The notes below the pieces were generated by a model. The model made no database searches and was not told the DNA's origin. It saw only the letters and a list, made by a program, of their open reading frames with translations. DNA of 64,000 bases, from the NCBI RefSeq assembly GCF_030499535.1, contig NZ_JASTLB010000001.1, positions 5,766,001-5,830,000 on the forward strand, given 5' to 3'. Every line of letters begins with the position of its first letter. Within the stretch, counting starts at the first letter, position 1. The position numbers and the translations under genes were made by a program. Positions 29,666 to 40,807 of the stretch are shown here, one piece after another. Source of the stretch: Streptomyces sp. TG1A-8 (GTDB taxonomy: Bacteria; Actinomycetota; Actinomycetes; Streptomycetales; Streptomycetaceae).

Positions 29666-29923
29666 TTCGCGCTGTCCGGCGGCCCCGGGCGCGAACGGCG
29701 CACGGCCCCGGGGCCCGGCAGCGCGCCCGGCGGCCCCGCCCCCTCGCGCCCCAGCGCCCGGACCGCAACGGTGCCGCCCCGGAGGACCGCCGCGTGGCCG
29801 AGCCCCACAGCGCCTCGGCCGGGACCGCCCGTGGCCCGTCTTCGGCTCCGCCCCGCGCCCCGGCCACCGCAACCCCTGTGTCCGCCGGTGGTAATGCGGT
29901 ACGGAGCCCCGCGCCCGGCGCGA

Positions 29924-29929
29924 TAGGCT
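29924..29929 (+). promoter_or_regulatory. -10 element TAGGCT upstream of the DUF948 gene
   Basis: TAGGCT predicts a start near 29937 and a leader of about 46 nt to the GTG at 29983. Its position argues against longer versions of the protein that would begin at 29932 or further upstream. Confidence 0.45.
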
Positions 29930-29982
29930 CGGTGCACGACTTTTTCGAAGCTCAGGCACGTTTCAGGGAGCGGGTGCGCACA

Positions 29983-30417
29983 GTGTCCGGTGGAGAAGTG
30001 GCCGGGATCCTGGTGGCCGTCTTCTGGGCGATCCTGGTCTCCTTCCTCGCCGTCGCACTGGCGAGGCTGGCCCAGACGCTCAGGGCGACCACCAAGCTCG
30101 TGGCGGACGTGACCGACCAGGCCGTCCCGCTGCTGGCCGACGCCTCCGCGGCCGTGCGCTCGGCGCAGACCCAGATCGACCGGGTCGACGCGATCGCCTC
30201 CGACGTGCAGGAGGTCACGTCGAACGCCTCCGCGCTGTCGACCACCGTCGCCTCCACCTTCGGCGGTCCGCTGGTCAAGGTCGCGGCCTTCGGCTACGGC
30301 GTGCGCCGGGCGCTGGGCGGGCGCGGGCAGGAGGCGTCCGCGAGGGCGCCGAGGCGTACCGTGATCGTGGGTCGGACCGTCCCGGCGGCGCGGCGGGGCA
30401 AGCGGAAGAAGGACTAG
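29983..30417 (+). CDS. DUF948 family membrane protein
   Basis: This 144-residue protein has one N-terminal membrane helix (AGILVAVFWAILVSFLAVAL), then a long amphipathic helix of the type ADVTDQAVPLLADASAAVRSAQTQIDRVDAI, as in DUF948 proteins, and a very basic C-terminus (RRGKGKRKKD-like). GTG 29983 is preferred because CAGGGAG lies about 12 nt upstream. The next small gene starts 7 bp after the stop and alaS follows it, so the three are probably one transcript. Function unknown; a coiled-coil membrane scaffold is a guess. Confidence 0.82.
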   Translation: MSGGEVAGILVAVFWAILVSFLAVALARLAQTLRATTKLVADVTDQAVPLLADASAAVRSAQTQIDRVDAIASDVQEVTSNASALSTTVASTFGGPLVKVAAFGYGVRRALGGRGQEASARAPRRTVIVGRTVPAARRGKRKKD

Positions 30418-30424
30418 GTCAGGG

Positions 30425-30787
30425 ATGTTCCGCCGTACGTTCTGGTTCAGCACGGGTGTCGCCGCCGGTGTGTGGGCCACCACCAAGGTCAACCGCAAGC
30501 TGAGGCAGCTGACGCCCGAGAGCCTCGCCGCGACCGCGGCCCACAAGGCCCTGGAGACCGGCCAGCGCCTGCGGGACCGCGCGGTCGGCTTCGCGCTCGA
30601 CGTCCGCGACAACATGGCGCAGCGGGAGGCCGAGCTGGGGGAGGCGCTGGGCATCGGCGCCGGCCCCGGGCCCGCCGGCCCCGAGCTCGCAGCACCCGGG
30701 CGGCACACCGCCATCGAGAACAACCGCAGCAACCCGACGTACGTCGAGAACACGACGCACTCGAACAACCGGAATGAGGACCGCTGA
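30425..30787 (+). CDS. small conserved actinobacterial protein (DUF6167-like)
   Basis: This 120-residue protein begins with a short hydrophobic segment ([18 protein letters not shown]) and continues with an amphipathic helix rich in Arg, Glu and Ala. It ends in a polar Asn-rich tail ([19 protein letters not shown]). The family name is from memory and is the less certain part. ATG 30425 follows AGGTCAGGG. The stop TGA overlaps the ATG of alaS by one base (TGATG), implying translational coupling to alanyl-tRNA synthetase. It resembles a membrane-associated partner of the DUF948 protein. Confidence 0.75.
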   Translation: MFRRTFWFSTGVAAGVWATTKVNRKLRQLTPESLAATAAHKALETGQRLRDRAVGFALDVRDNMAQREAELGEALGIGAGPGPAGPELAAPGRHTAIENNRSNPTYVENTTHSNNRNEDR

Positions 30788-33459
30788 TGGAGTCGGCCGA
30801 GATTCGCCGCCGCTGGCTGAGCTTCTTCGAGGAGCGCGGGCACACCGTCGTGCCTTCGGCGTCGCTCATCGCGGACGACCCGACTCTGCTCCTCGTCCCC
30901 GCCGGCATGGTGCCCTTCAAGCCCTACTTCCTCGGTGAGGTCAAGCCGCCGTTCGCCCGCGCCACCAGCGTGCAGAAGTGCGTGCGCACGCCCGACATCG
31001 AAGAGGTCGGCAAGACCACGCGCCACGGCACGTTCTTCCAGATGTGCGGCAACTTCTCCTTCGGCGACTACTTCAAGGAAGGTGCCGTCAAGCTCGCCTG
31101 GGAGCTGCTCACCTCGCCCCAGGACAAGGGCGGTTACGGCCTCGACCCCGAGCGCCTGTGGATCACCGTCTACCAGGACGACGACGAGGCCGAGCAGATC
31201 TGGCACGAGGTCGTCGGCGTGCCCAAGGAGCGCATCCAGCGCCTGGGCATGAAGGACAACTTCTGGTCCATGGGCGTCCCCGGCCCCTGCGGCCCCTGCT
31301 CCGAGATCAACTACGACCGCGGCCCCGAGTTCGGCGTCGAGGGCGGCCCCGCCGTCAACGACGAGCGGTACGTGGAGATCTGGAACCTCGTCTTCATGCA
31401 GTACGAACGCGGCGAGGGCACCGGCAAGGACAGCTTCCCGATCCTCGGGGACCTGCCGAGCAGGAACATCGACACCGGCCTCGGCCTGGAACGCCTCGCC
31501 ATGATCCTGCAGGGCGTGCAGAACATGTACGAGATCGACACCTCCATGGCCGTCATCGACAGGGCCACCGAGCTGACCGGTGTCGCCTACGGCGACGCCC
31601 ACGACTCGGACGTGTCCCTGCGCGTGGTCACCGACCACATGCGCACCGCCACCATGCTCATCGGCGACGGCGTCACCCCCGGCAACGAGGGCCGCGGCTA
31701 CGTGCTGCGCCGCATCATGCGCCGCGCCATCCGCAACATGCGGCTGCTGGGCGCCACCGGGCCGGTCGTCAAGGACCTGATCGACGTCGTCATCGGCATG
31801 ATGGGCCGCCAGTACCCGGAACTGGTCACCGACCGCGAGCGCATCGAGAAGGTCGCCCTCGCCGAGGAGAACGCCTTCCTCAAGACCCTGAAGGCCGGCA
31901 CCAACATCCTCGACACCGCCGTCACCGAGACCAAGCGGGCCGGCGGCACGGTCCTGTCCGGCGACAAGGCCTTCCTGCTCCACGACACCTGGGGCTTCCC
32001 GATCAACCTCACCCTGGAGATGGCCGCCGAGCAGGGGCTGTCCGTGGACGAGGACGGCTTCCGCCGCCTGATGAAGGAGCAGCGGGAGCGCGCCAAGGCC
32101 GACGCCCAGGCCAAGAAGACCGGTCACGCCGACCTCGGCGCCTACCGCGAGATCGCCGACAGCGCCGGCCAGACCGACTTCATCGGCTACACCGACACCG
32201 AGGGCGAGTCGACCGTCGTCGGCATCCTCGTCGACGGCGTCTCCTCCCCGGCCGCCACCGAGGGCGACGAGGTCGAGGTCGTCCTGGACCGCACCCCCTT
32301 CTACGCCGAGGGCGGCGGCCAGATCGGCGACACCGGCCGCATCAGGGTCGACTCCGGTGCCGTGATCGAGGTCCGCGACTGCCAGAAGCCCGTCCCGGGC
32401 GTCTACGTCCACAAGGGCGTCGTCCAGGTCGGCGAGGTGACCGTCGGCGCCAAGGCCCACGCCTCGATCGACGCCCGCCGCCGCAAGGCCATCGCCCGCG
32501 CCCACTCGGCCACCCACCTCACCCACCAGGCCCTGCGCGACACCCTCGGCCCGACGGCCGCCCAGGCCGGCTCCGAGAACCAGCCCGGCCGCTTCCGCTT
32601 CGACTTCGGCTCCCCGTCCGCCGTTCCGACGGCCGTGATGACCGACGTCGAGCAGAAGATCAACGAGGTGCTGGCCCGCGACCTCGACGTGCGCGCCGAG
32701 GTCATGGGGATCGACGACGCCAAGAAGCAGGGCGCCATCGCCGAGTTCGGCGAGAAGTACGGCGAGCGCGTCCGCGTGGTGACCATCGGCGACTTCTCCA
32801 AGGAGCTGTGCGGCGGCACGCACGTGCACAACACCGCCCAGCTGGGCCTGGTGAAGCTGCTCGGCGAGTCCTCCATCGGCTCGGGCGTCCGCCGCATCGA
32901 GGCCCTCGTCGGTGTGGACGCCTACAACTTCCTCGCCCGGGAGCACACGGTCGTCGCCCAGCTCCAGGAGCTGGTCAAGGGCCGTCCGGAGGAGCTCCCG
33001 GAGAAGATCTCCGCCATGCTCGGCAAGCTGAAGGACGCCGAGAAGGAGATCGAGAGGTTCCGCGCCGAGAAGGTGCTGCAGGCCGCCGCCGGTCTCGCCG
33101 GCTCCGCCAAGGACGTGCGCGGTGTCGCCGTGGTGACCGGCCGGGTGCCGGACGGCACCACCCCGGACGACCTGCGCAGGCTCGTCCTCGACGTGCGAGG
33201 CCGCATCCAGGGCGGCCGGGCCGCCGTGGTGGCCCTGTTCACGGTCAACAACGGCAAGCCGCTGACCGTCATCGCCACCAACGAGGCCGCCCGCGAGCGC
33301 GGCCTCAAGGCCGGTGACCTGGTCCGCGCCGCCGCCAAGACCCTCGGCGGCGGCGGTGGCGGCAAGCCGGACGTCGCCCAGGGCGGCGGCCAGGACCCGG
33401 CCGCCGTGGGTGAGGCCGTCGACGCCGTCGAGCGGCTCGTGGCGGAAACGGCCAAGTGA
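30787..33459 (+). CDS. alaS: alanyl-tRNA synthetase
   Basis: AlaRS of 890 residues charges tRNA-Ala and edits mischarged serine and glycine. The aminoacylation domain starts [18 protein letters not shown] and shows the class II core ([16 protein letters not shown]). The editing domain has the [11 protein letters not shown] metal motif and [15 protein letters not shown]-terminal coiled coil ([15 protein letters not shown]) leads into the DHHA1-type C-Ala domain, with a Gly-rich [15 protein letters not shown] end. ATG 30787 overlaps the preceding stop. The ruvX start overlaps its own stop, so five genes from DUF948 to ruvX are tightly packed. Confidence 0.98.
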   Translation: MESAEIRRRWLSFFEERGHTVVPSASLIADDPTLLLVPAGMVPFKPYFLGEVKPPFARATSVQKCVRTPDIEEVGKTTRHGTFFQMCGNFSFGDYFKEGAVKLAWELLTSPQDKGGYGLDPERLWITVYQDDDEAEQIWHEVVGVPKERIQRLGMKDNFWSMGVPGPCGPCSEINYDRGPEFGVEGGPAVNDERYVEIWNLVFMQYERGEGTGKDSFPILGDLPSRNIDTGLGLERLAMILQGVQNMYEIDTSMAVIDRATELTGVAYGDAHDSDVSLRVVTDHMRTATMLIGDGVTPGNEGRGYVLRRIMRRAIRNMRLLGATGPVVKDLIDVVIGMMGRQYPELVTDRERIEKVALAEENAFLKTLKAGTNILDTAVTETKRAGGTVLSGDKAFLLHDTWGFPINLTLEMAAEQGLSVDEDGFRRLMKEQRERAKADAQAKKTGHADLGAYREIADSAGQTDFIGYTDTEGESTVVGILVDGVSSPAATEGDEVEVVLDRTPFYAEGGGQIGDTGRIRVDSGAVIEVRDCQKPVPGVYVHKGVVQVGEVTVGAKAHASIDARRRKAIARAHSATHLTHQALRDTLGPTAAQAGSENQPGRFRFDFGSPSAVPTAVMTDVEQKINEVLARDLDVRAEVMGIDDAKKQGAIAEFGEKYGERVRVVTIGDFSKELCGGTHVHNTAQLGLVKLLGESSIGSGVRRIEALVGVDAYNFLAREHTVVAQLQELVKGRPEELPEKISAMLGKLKDAEKEIERFRAEKVLQAAAGLAGSAKDVRGVAVVTGRVPDGTTPDDLRRLVLDVRGRIQGGRAAVVALFTVNNGKPLTVIATNEAARERGLKAGDLVRAAAKTLGGGGGGKPDVAQGGGQDPAAVGEAVDAVERLVAETAK

Positions 33460-33923
33460 TGCGACGGGGACGCCGGCTCGCGATCGACGTCGGGGACGCC
33501 CGGATCGGGGTCGCCTCGTGCGACCCCGACGGGATCCTCGCCACCCCGGTGGAGACCGTGCCCGGCCGCGACGTCCCGGCTGCCCACCGCCGGCTGCGGC
33601 AACTGGTGGAGGAGTACGAACCGATCGAGGTCGTCGTCGGCCTGCCCCGCTCCCTCAAGGGGGGCGAGGGGCCGGCCGCCCTCAAGGTCCGTGCCTTCGC
33701 CCGGGAGCTGGCCGAGGGCCTCGCGCCCGTGCCGGTGCGCCTGGTGGACGAGCGGATGACGACCGTGACGGCCGGCCAGGGCCTGCGGGCCTCGGGCGTC
33801 AAGGCGAAGAAGGGACGCTCCGTCATCGATCAGGTGGCCGCCGTGATCATCCTGCAGCAGGCCCTGGAATCCGAACGGGTGTCAGGCGATCCGCCCGGCG
33901 AGGGCGTCGAAGTGGTCATCTGA
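33459..33923 (+). CDS. ruvX: RuvX/YqgF family pre-16S rRNA nuclease
   Basis: This 154-residue RNase H-fold protein shows AIDVGDARIGVASCD, VVVGLPRSLKGGEG and VDERMTTVTA, the acidic residues of the active site, and a final Asp in SVIDQVAAVIIL. The family is implicated in 16S rRNA 5'-end maturation and was once thought to be a Holliday resolvase. The start is ATG 33459, one base overlapping the alaS stop; GTG 33456 in the same frame is also possible. A gap of 122 bp with two hairpins follows before mltG. Confidence 0.92.
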   Translation: MRRGRRLAIDVGDARIGVASCDPDGILATPVETVPGRDVPAAHRRLRQLVEEYEPIEVVVGLPRSLKGGEGPAALKVRAFARELAEGLAPVPVRLVDERMTTVTAGQGLRASGVKAKKGRSVIDQVAAVIILQQALESERVSGDPPGEGVEVVI

Positions 33924-33950
33924 TCGCGATACGGTAACGTTCCGCGCGAT

Positions 33951-34033
33951 GCGGCGGTGTTCGAACAGCCGCCGCACAGAAAGAGGCGGAACGGCAGCCG
34001 GTACACAGGCCGCGAGTCCGTCGGCCTCGCGGC
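33951..34033 (+). other. two hairpins between ruvX and mltG
   Basis: A stem built from GCGGCGG and CCGCCGC with a self-complementary TGTTCGAACA core lies at about 33951-33976. A second, GCCGCGAG (34010-34017) with CTCGCGGC (34026-34033), ends 3 bases before the TAGGGG ribosome binding site of mltG. The first looks like a terminator or operator; the second could influence mltG translation. Confidence 0.5.
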
Positions 34034-34045
34034 TCTAGGGGATCG

Positions 34046-35764
34046 ATGACTGAGTATGGCCGGGGCGCAGGCTCCGAACCGTGGCATCCGGAGGACCCGT
34101 TGTACGGGGACGGCGGATGGGAAGGGCAGCAGGCGCACGCCGGCCAGCAGCCTGCCTACGGCGGCCACCCGCAGCAGCAGTACCCCCAGCAGGCGCAGTA
34201 CGACGACTGGCGGCAGGACAACCGGCCCGGATACGACCAGCAGCAGTACCCGTACTACGACGAACAGGGCCGTCACCAAGCCGGTCAGGACCCGCAGTAC
34301 ACCGGCCGGGAGCAGCACTACCCCGCTCAGGACCCGCAGCAGTCCCCGCACCCGGGCGGCTGGGACGCGACGGGCACCCACGGCCAGGTGCCGTACGCCG
34401 CCGACCCCGGCGACCCGTACGGTCAGCAGCCCGTGGCCTACGGCGGGGAGCAGCCCGACCTCTACGGCACCGAGGACGCCTTCCCGCCACCGCAGCCGCC
34501 CGGCCGCAGGAACCCCGTACCCGAGCCGGGCCCCGATCCGGAGACCGGCTGGGACCCGGGGGAGGACCGGGGCGAGCACGCCTTCTTCGCCGGGGGCGGC
34601 GACGAGGACGTCGACGACGGGTCCCGCACCCGCGCCGGTCGCGGTGACCGGCGCGGCAAGGGGAGGAAGCCGGCCAAGAGCACCAAGCGCCGCACCGGCT
34701 GCGCCTGCCTGGTGGTCGTCCTGGTCTTCGGCGGCGGCATCGGCGGCGTCGGCTACTTCGGGTGGCAGTTCTACCAAAATCGTTTCGCCCCGGCCCCGGA
34801 CTACTCGGGCGGCGGCCTCGACCAGACGGTCACCGTGGAGATCCCCAAGGGCGCGGGCGGCTGGGAGATCGGCCGCCGGCTGAAGGAGGCGGGGATCGTC
34901 AAAAGCACCGAAGCGTTCGTCCACGCGCAGGGGCAGAACCCCCGGGGCGACCGGATCCAGGCCGGCGCCTACCTCCTGAACAAGGAGATGTCCGCCGCCA
35001 GCGCGGTCGCCCTGATGCTCGACCCGAAGAGCCAGAGCAACGTCCTCGTGAAGCCGGGCGAGCGCAATTCCGCGGTCTACCGGGCGATCGACAAACAGCT
35101 CGAACTCCCCTCCGGGACGACCGAGGAGGTCGCCCGGCAGCAGCACGACGGGCTCGGCCTGCCGACGTGGGCGCAGGACAACGGCGACCTCAAGGACCCG
35201 CTGGAAGGGTTCCTCTTCCCCGGCACCTATCCGGCCGCCAAGGGCATGAAGCCCGACGCGGTCCTCAAGCAGATGGTGGTCCAGGCCAGGGACCGGTACG
35301 CCGCCTACAACCTGGCGACGAAGGCCCGGGCGCTCGGCCTGGAGAGCCCGTTCCAGCTCGTCACGGTCGCCAGCCTGGTCCAGGCGGAGGGCAAGACGCG
35401 CGACGACTTCCGCAAGATGGCGGAGGTGGTCTACAACCGGCTGAAGCCCACCAACACCGAGACGAACCAGCTGCTGCAGTTCGACTCGACGTACAACTAC
35501 CTCAAGGGCACCAGCGACATCCACATCTCCGAGAAAGAGATCAACAGCAACACCAACCCGTACAACACCTACACCCACAAGGGGCTTCCGCCCGGTCCGA
35601 TCGGCAATCCCGGCGAGGACGCGCTCAAGGCGGCACTGAATCCGACCGACGACGGCTGGATCTATTTCGTGGCGACCGACGGCACGAACAACACCGAATT
35701 CGCCAAGACCTACGAAGAATTCAAGCAGCTCAAGGAAAAGTTCAATGCCACCTCGGGCAACTGA
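34046..35764 (+). CDS. mltG: endolytic murein transglycosylase MltG with long cytoplasmic extension
   Basis: MltG cleaves nascent glycan strands at the membrane and sets chain length. The 572-residue protein starts with about 210 disordered residues rich in Gln, Tyr, Gly, Pro and Asp (for example HPQQQYPQQAQYDD), then a basic stop (KGRKPAKSTKRR) and a membrane helix at about 218-240. A LysM-like segment (VEIPKGAGGWEIGRRL) leads to the YceG domain with VASLVQAEG, which holds the catalytic Glu, and FDSTYNYL and THKGLPPGPIGNPG. ATG 34046 follows TAGGGG. Its last 20 bases overlap aroE. Confidence 0.93.
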   Translation: MTEYGRGAGSEPWHPEDPLYGDGGWEGQQAHAGQQPAYGGHPQQQYPQQAQYDDWRQDNRPGYDQQQYPYYDEQGRHQAGQDPQYTGREQHYPAQDPQQSPHPGGWDATGTHGQVPYAADPGDPYGQQPVAYGGEQPDLYGTEDAFPPPQPPGRRNPVPEPGPDPETGWDPGEDRGEHAFFAGGGDEDVDDGSRTRAGRGDRRGKGRKPAKSTKRRTGCACLVVVLVFGGGIGGVGYFGWQFYQNRFAPAPDYSGGGLDQTVTVEIPKGAGGWEIGRRLKEAGIVKSTEAFVHAQGQNPRGDRIQAGAYLLNKEMSAASAVALMLDPKSQSNVLVKPGERNSAVYRAIDKQLELPSGTTEEVARQQHDGLGLPTWAQDNGDLKDPLEGFLFPGTYPAAKGMKPDAVLKQMVVQARDRYAAYNLATKARALGLESPFQLVTVASLVQAEGKTRDDFRKMAEVVYNRLKPTNTETNQLLQFDSTYNYLKGTSDIHISEKEINSNTNPYNTYTHKGLPPGPIGNPGEDALKAALNPTDDGWIYFVATDGTNNTEFAKTYEEFKQLKEKFNATSGN

Positions 35765-36584
35765 CGCCCGCCGGGCCGCCGTGCTCGGCTCGCCCATCGC
35801 CCACTCCCTCTCCCCGGTGCTGCACCGGGCGGCGTACGACGAACTCGGGCTCGCCGACTGGTCGTACGACCGCTTCGAGGTCGACGAGGCCGCCCTGCCC
35901 GGCTTCTTCGAGCGGCTGGGACCGGAGTGGGCCGGGCTGTCGCTGACCATGCCGCTGAAGCGGGCGGTCATCCCGCTGCTGGACGAGGTCAGCGAGACGG
36001 CCGCCTCCGTCGACGCCGTCAACACCGTCGTCCTCACCGAGGAGGGCCGCCGGCTCGGCGACAACACGGACGTCCCCGGCATGCTGGCCGCGCTGCGCGA
36101 GCACGGCATCGAGCACGTCGAGTCCGCCGCGGTCCTCGGCGCCGGCGCCACCGCCTCCTCGGCGCTCGCCGCCCTGGCCCGCGTCTGCACCGGCGAGGTC
36201 GTCGCCTACGTGCGCAGCGAGGCCCGCGCCGCCGAGATGCGGCGGTGGGGCGAACGGCTCGACGTGGACGTCCGCACGGCGCGGTGGGCGGACGCGGAGC
36301 GGGCCCTGCACGCCCCGCTGGTGATCGCCACCACCCCCGCCGGTGCCACCGACGCCCTCGCCGCCGCCGTGCCCGAGCGCCCCGCCGCCCTCTTCGACGT
36401 GCTGTACGCCCCCTGGCCGACCGAGCTGGCGGCCCGCTGGTCCATGTTCGGCGGCGCGGTCGTCGGCGGCCTCGACCTGCTGGTCCACCAGGCCGTCCTG
36501 CAGGTCGAACAGATGACCGGACGGTCCCCGGCGCCGCTGGAGGCCATGCGCCGCGCCGGCGAGAAGGCACTCGCGGCCGGCTGA
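35745..36584 (+). CDS. aroE: shikimate dehydrogenase
   Basis: AroE reduces 3-dehydroshikimate to shikimate with NADPH. The 279-residue protein shows the substrate motif [19 protein letters not shown], the catalytic Lys in LTMPLKRAV, and [11 protein letters not shown]. The nucleotide loop appears as [14 protein letters not shown], GAGxTA in place of the usual GAGGAA. ATG 35745 lies inside the mltG 3' end (20-base overlap), with AAGGAAAA at 35731-35738 as its ribosome binding site. Third codon positions are mostly C, in contrast to aroC just downstream. Confidence 0.95.
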   Translation: MPPRATDARRAAVLGSPIAHSLSPVLHRAAYDELGLADWSYDRFEVDEAALPGFFERLGPEWAGLSLTMPLKRAVIPLLDEVSETAASVDAVNTVVLTEEGRRLGDNTDVPGMLAALREHGIEHVESAAVLGAGATASSALAALARVCTGEVVAYVRSEARAAEMRRWGERLDVDVRTARWADAERALHAPLVIATTPAGATDALAAAVPERPAALFDVLYAPWPTELAARWSMFGGAVVGGLDLLVHQAVLQVEQMTGRSPAPLEAMRRAGEKALAAG

Positions 36585-36659
36585 CCCCGTCCTGCCGCGT
36601 CCGCTTGCTGGACCGCAGGCCGGGCCCCGCCCGGGGACGTGGGAGGATCGAAGGCGGCG

Positions 36660-36681
36660 GACCGGGGGCGCGCGCCCGGTC
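36660..36681. terminator. stem-loop between aroE and aroC
   Basis: GACCGGG (36660-36666) pairs with CCCGGTC (36675-36681) around an 8-base GC loop, 75 bp after aroE and 68 bp before aroC. It may end the alaS-to-aroE transcript or act as an aroC leader element. Confidence 0.45.
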
Positions 36682-36748
36682 GCGCCGTCGCCGTACGCGA
36701 GGATGTCGTACGCAGGGCAGTACCGGGCGCGAACACGGAGGAGCACCG

Positions 36749-37929
36749 TTGAGCAGGCTGCGTTGGCTGACCGCGGGGGAGTCCCACGGTCCCGCACTCG
36801 TCGCGACGCTGGAGGGTCTTCCCGCCGGCGTGCCGGTCACCACGGAGATGGTGGCGGATCATCTGGCGCGGCGGCGGTTGGGGTACGGCCGTGGTGCGCG
36901 GATGAAGTTCGAGCGCGATGAGGTCACGTTCCTGGGTGGTGTCCGGCACGGGTTGACGATCGGTTCGCCGGTGGCGGTGATGGTGGGCAACACCGAGTGG
37001 CCCAAGTGGGAGCAGGTGATGGCGGCCGATCCGGTCGATCCGGAGGTGTTGGGGGCTTTGGCGCGCAATGCCGCGTTGACCCGGCCGCGTCCGGGGCACG
37101 CGGATCTGGCGGGTATGCAGAAGTACGGGTTCGACGAGGCGCGTCCGGTCCTGGAGCGGGCGTCGGCGCGGGAGACCGCCGCGCGGGTGGCGCTGGGTGC
37201 GGTGGCGCGTTCCTATCTGAAGGAGACGGCCGGGGTCGAGGTGGTCTCCCATGTGGTGGAGCTGGCTTCGGCCAGGGCGCCGTACGGGGTGTGTCCGGTG
37301 CCGGCCGATGTGGAGAGGCTGGATGCGGATCCGGTGCGCTGTTTGGATGCCGGGGCGTCCAAGGCGATGGTCGCCGAGATCGACCGGGCGCACCGGGAGG
37401 GGGACACGCTGGGCGGGGTGGTGGAGGTCCTGGCCTATGGGGTGCCGGTGGGGCTGGGGTCGCACGTGCACTGGGACCGGCGGCTGGATGCGCGGCTGGC
37501 GGCTGCTTTGATGGGGATCCAGGCGATCAAGGGTGTGGAGGTCGGTGACGGGTTCGCGCTGGCCCGGGTGCCGGGGTCGAAGGCGCATGACGAGATCGTG
37601 GGCACGGCGCAGGGCATCCGGCGTGCTTCGGGGCGCTCGGGTGGTACCGAGGGGGGTCTGAGCACGGGTGAGGTGCTGCGGGTGCGGGCGGCGATGAAGC
37701 CGATCGCGACGGTGCCGCGGGCGCTTGCGACGGTGGACGTGCGCACGGGGGAGGCGGCGCAGGCCCATCACCAGCGGTCGGATGTGTGTGCGGTGCCGGC
37801 CGCGGGGATCGTCGCCGAGGCGATGGTGGCGCTGGTGCTGGCCGATGCGGTGGCGGAGAAGTTCGGTGGGGACAGTGTGCCCGAGACCCGCCGCAATGTG
37901 CGTTCCTACCTCGACAGTCTGCGCATCCG

Positions 37930-37933
<4 letters not shown>
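36749..37933 (+). CDS. aroC: chorismate synthase
   Basis: AroC makes chorismate from EPSP with reduced flavin. The 394-residue protein shows [19 protein letters not shown] at the N-terminus, [18 protein letters not shown], the [17 protein letters not shown] block and [15 protein letters not shown], followed by [20 protein letters not shown]. The TTG at 36749 is supported by GGAGGAG at 36738-36743. The stop overlaps the aroK GTG (GTGA). Odd: from about 36850 codons end mainly in G or T (ttg, ggg, gtg, gcg, gat), unlike the C-ending codons of aroE. Confidence 0.97.
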
Positions 37934-39536
<1,603 letters not shown>

Positions 39537-39597
39537 GCCCCCGCCGCTCCTTTCCGTTCCTTTCCGGCCGCATCCCCCGCCGGAGCGGGCACTTCGC

Positions 39598-39638
39598 ACC
39601 GTCCCCGGCCGTTTCACCAAACGACGGCCGGGGACGGT
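39598..39638. terminator. terminator after aroB
   Basis: A perfect 15-bp stem ACCGTCCCCGGCCGT (39598-39612) pairs with 39624-39638 around an 11-base loop, 62 bp after the aroB stop. Confidence 0.88.
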
Positions 39639-39711
39639 ACCGTTCGGTGGGGAGCGGGCTCCGCACCCGCCCGCCAGCGCCAGAAGTGTGGACGAGACGG
39701 AGTGGCAACGG

Positions 39712-40671
39712 ATGCAGCACGTAGTGGGGTCGCCGCTGCCGCCGCCCCACCGGCCGGGGCGGGGACCACGCGCCGACTGGGCGTCGGCGCACCACCCGGG
39801 CCCGCACGCGGGAGCCCCCCAGGGTCCCACCCCCGTGCCCCAGCCGCCACCGCAGCCCGGCTACACCGGCGCGGGAGCGGGTGTTCCCGCCGGCGCCGTA
39901 CCGCCCGCGCCCGTGCAGCCCCCGGCCCCCCGGCCGCCCGCCCCGCCCCGGCCCCCGGTGCCGCAGCACGCCCCGGCCCCCCGGCCCCCGGCCGTCCCGC
40001 CCGCCCCCGCCCCGGCCGCGCCGGAGGCCACCGGGCACGTACCGCTGCCGCCCGGCGGCCCGGTCGGGGTGCCCGCCGCCCCGCCGGCCACGGCCGCCGT
40101 CCCGGATCCGGCGACCACCACCCTGGCCGTGCTGCTGATCGGCCCGGCGGGCGCCGGCAAGACCAGCGTGGCCAAGTACTGGGCCGACCACCGCCTCGTC
40201 CCCACGGCCCACATCAGCCTGGACGACGTGCGCGAATGGGTCCGCTCCGGCTACGCGAACCCGCAGTCGGGGTGGAACGACAACTCCGAGGCCCAGTACC
40301 GCCTGGCCCGCCGCACCTGCGGCTTCGCCGCCCGCAACTTCCTGGCCAACGGCATCTCCTGCATCCTCGACGACGCCGTCTTCCCGGACCGTCCCGTCGT
40401 GGGCCTCGGCGGCTGGAAGCGCCACGTCGGTCCCGGCCTGTTCCCGGTCGTCCTGCTCCCCGGCCTCGACGTCGTCCTGGAGCGCAACGCCGAACGCAGC
40501 GGGAACCGCCGCCTCACCGACGAGGAGGTGGCCCGCATCCACGGCCGCATGGCCGGCTGGTACGGCTCCGGCCTCCCGATCATCGACAACTCCCAGCTGG
40601 ACGTCCCCGGCACGGCCCGCGTCCTGGACGAGGTCCTGACCCGGGCCATGGCGAGCCCGCCGAACTGGTGA
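39712..40671 (+). CDS. P-loop kinase-like ATP-binding protein with proline-rich N-terminus
   Basis: The 319-residue protein begins with about 135 residues that are almost entirely Pro, Ala and Gly and surely disordered. The C-terminal 180 residues form a small P-loop kinase domain (AAA_33 type): Walker A LIGPAGAGKTSVA at residues 142-154, SLDDVRE, and the lid-like RNAERSGNRRLTDEEVARIH. It may phosphorylate a small molecule or RNA end, but no substrate is evident. ATG 39712 has GGAG at good distance; GTG 39688 in frame is an alternative. It stands between the aro operon terminator and the next, separately promoted gene. Confidence 0.8.
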   Translation: MQHVVGSPLPPPHRPGRGPRADWASAHHPGPHAGAPQGPTPVPQPPPQPGYTGAGAGVPAGAVPPAPVQPPAPRPPAPPRPPVPQHAPAPRPPAVPPAPAPAAPEATGHVPLPPGGPVGVPAAPPATAAVPDPATTTLAVLLIGPAGAGKTSVAKYWADHRLVPTAHISLDDVREWVRSGYANPQSGWNDNSEAQYRLARRTCGFAARNFLANGISCILDDAVFPDRPVVGLGGWKRHVGPGLFPVVLLPGLDVVLERNAERSGNRRLTDEEVARIHGRMAGWYGSGLPIIDNSQLDVPGTARVLDEVLTRAMASPPNW

Positions 40672-40795
40672 GCCGGGGGGACCCGGTCCCGCCCGGGGCG
40701 CGGTCAGCGGCACGGGGCACCCGGCCCACCCGCGCGCACGACGACCGCACCCCCCGCTCGGCCCCGCCCGACCGGCACGATCCGGGCGGAACTCC

Positions 40796-40801
40796 TACGC
40801 T
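40796..40801 (+). promoter_or_regulatory. -10 element TACGCT of a probable leaderless transcript
   Basis: TACGCT ends 6 nt before the ATG at 40808. No Shine-Dalgarno sequence precedes that ATG, so the M24-like gene (and possibly efp-nusB) is probably read from a leaderless promoter. Confidence 0.55.
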
Positions 40802-40807
40802 CGTCTC

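Noticed and set aside
29794..29982. N-terminal extension of the DUF948 protein
   Set aside because: The extra 63 residues are Ala/Pro/Ser-rich, and the TAGGCT -10 falls inside them; GTG 29983 has a ribosome binding site and starts at the membrane helix.
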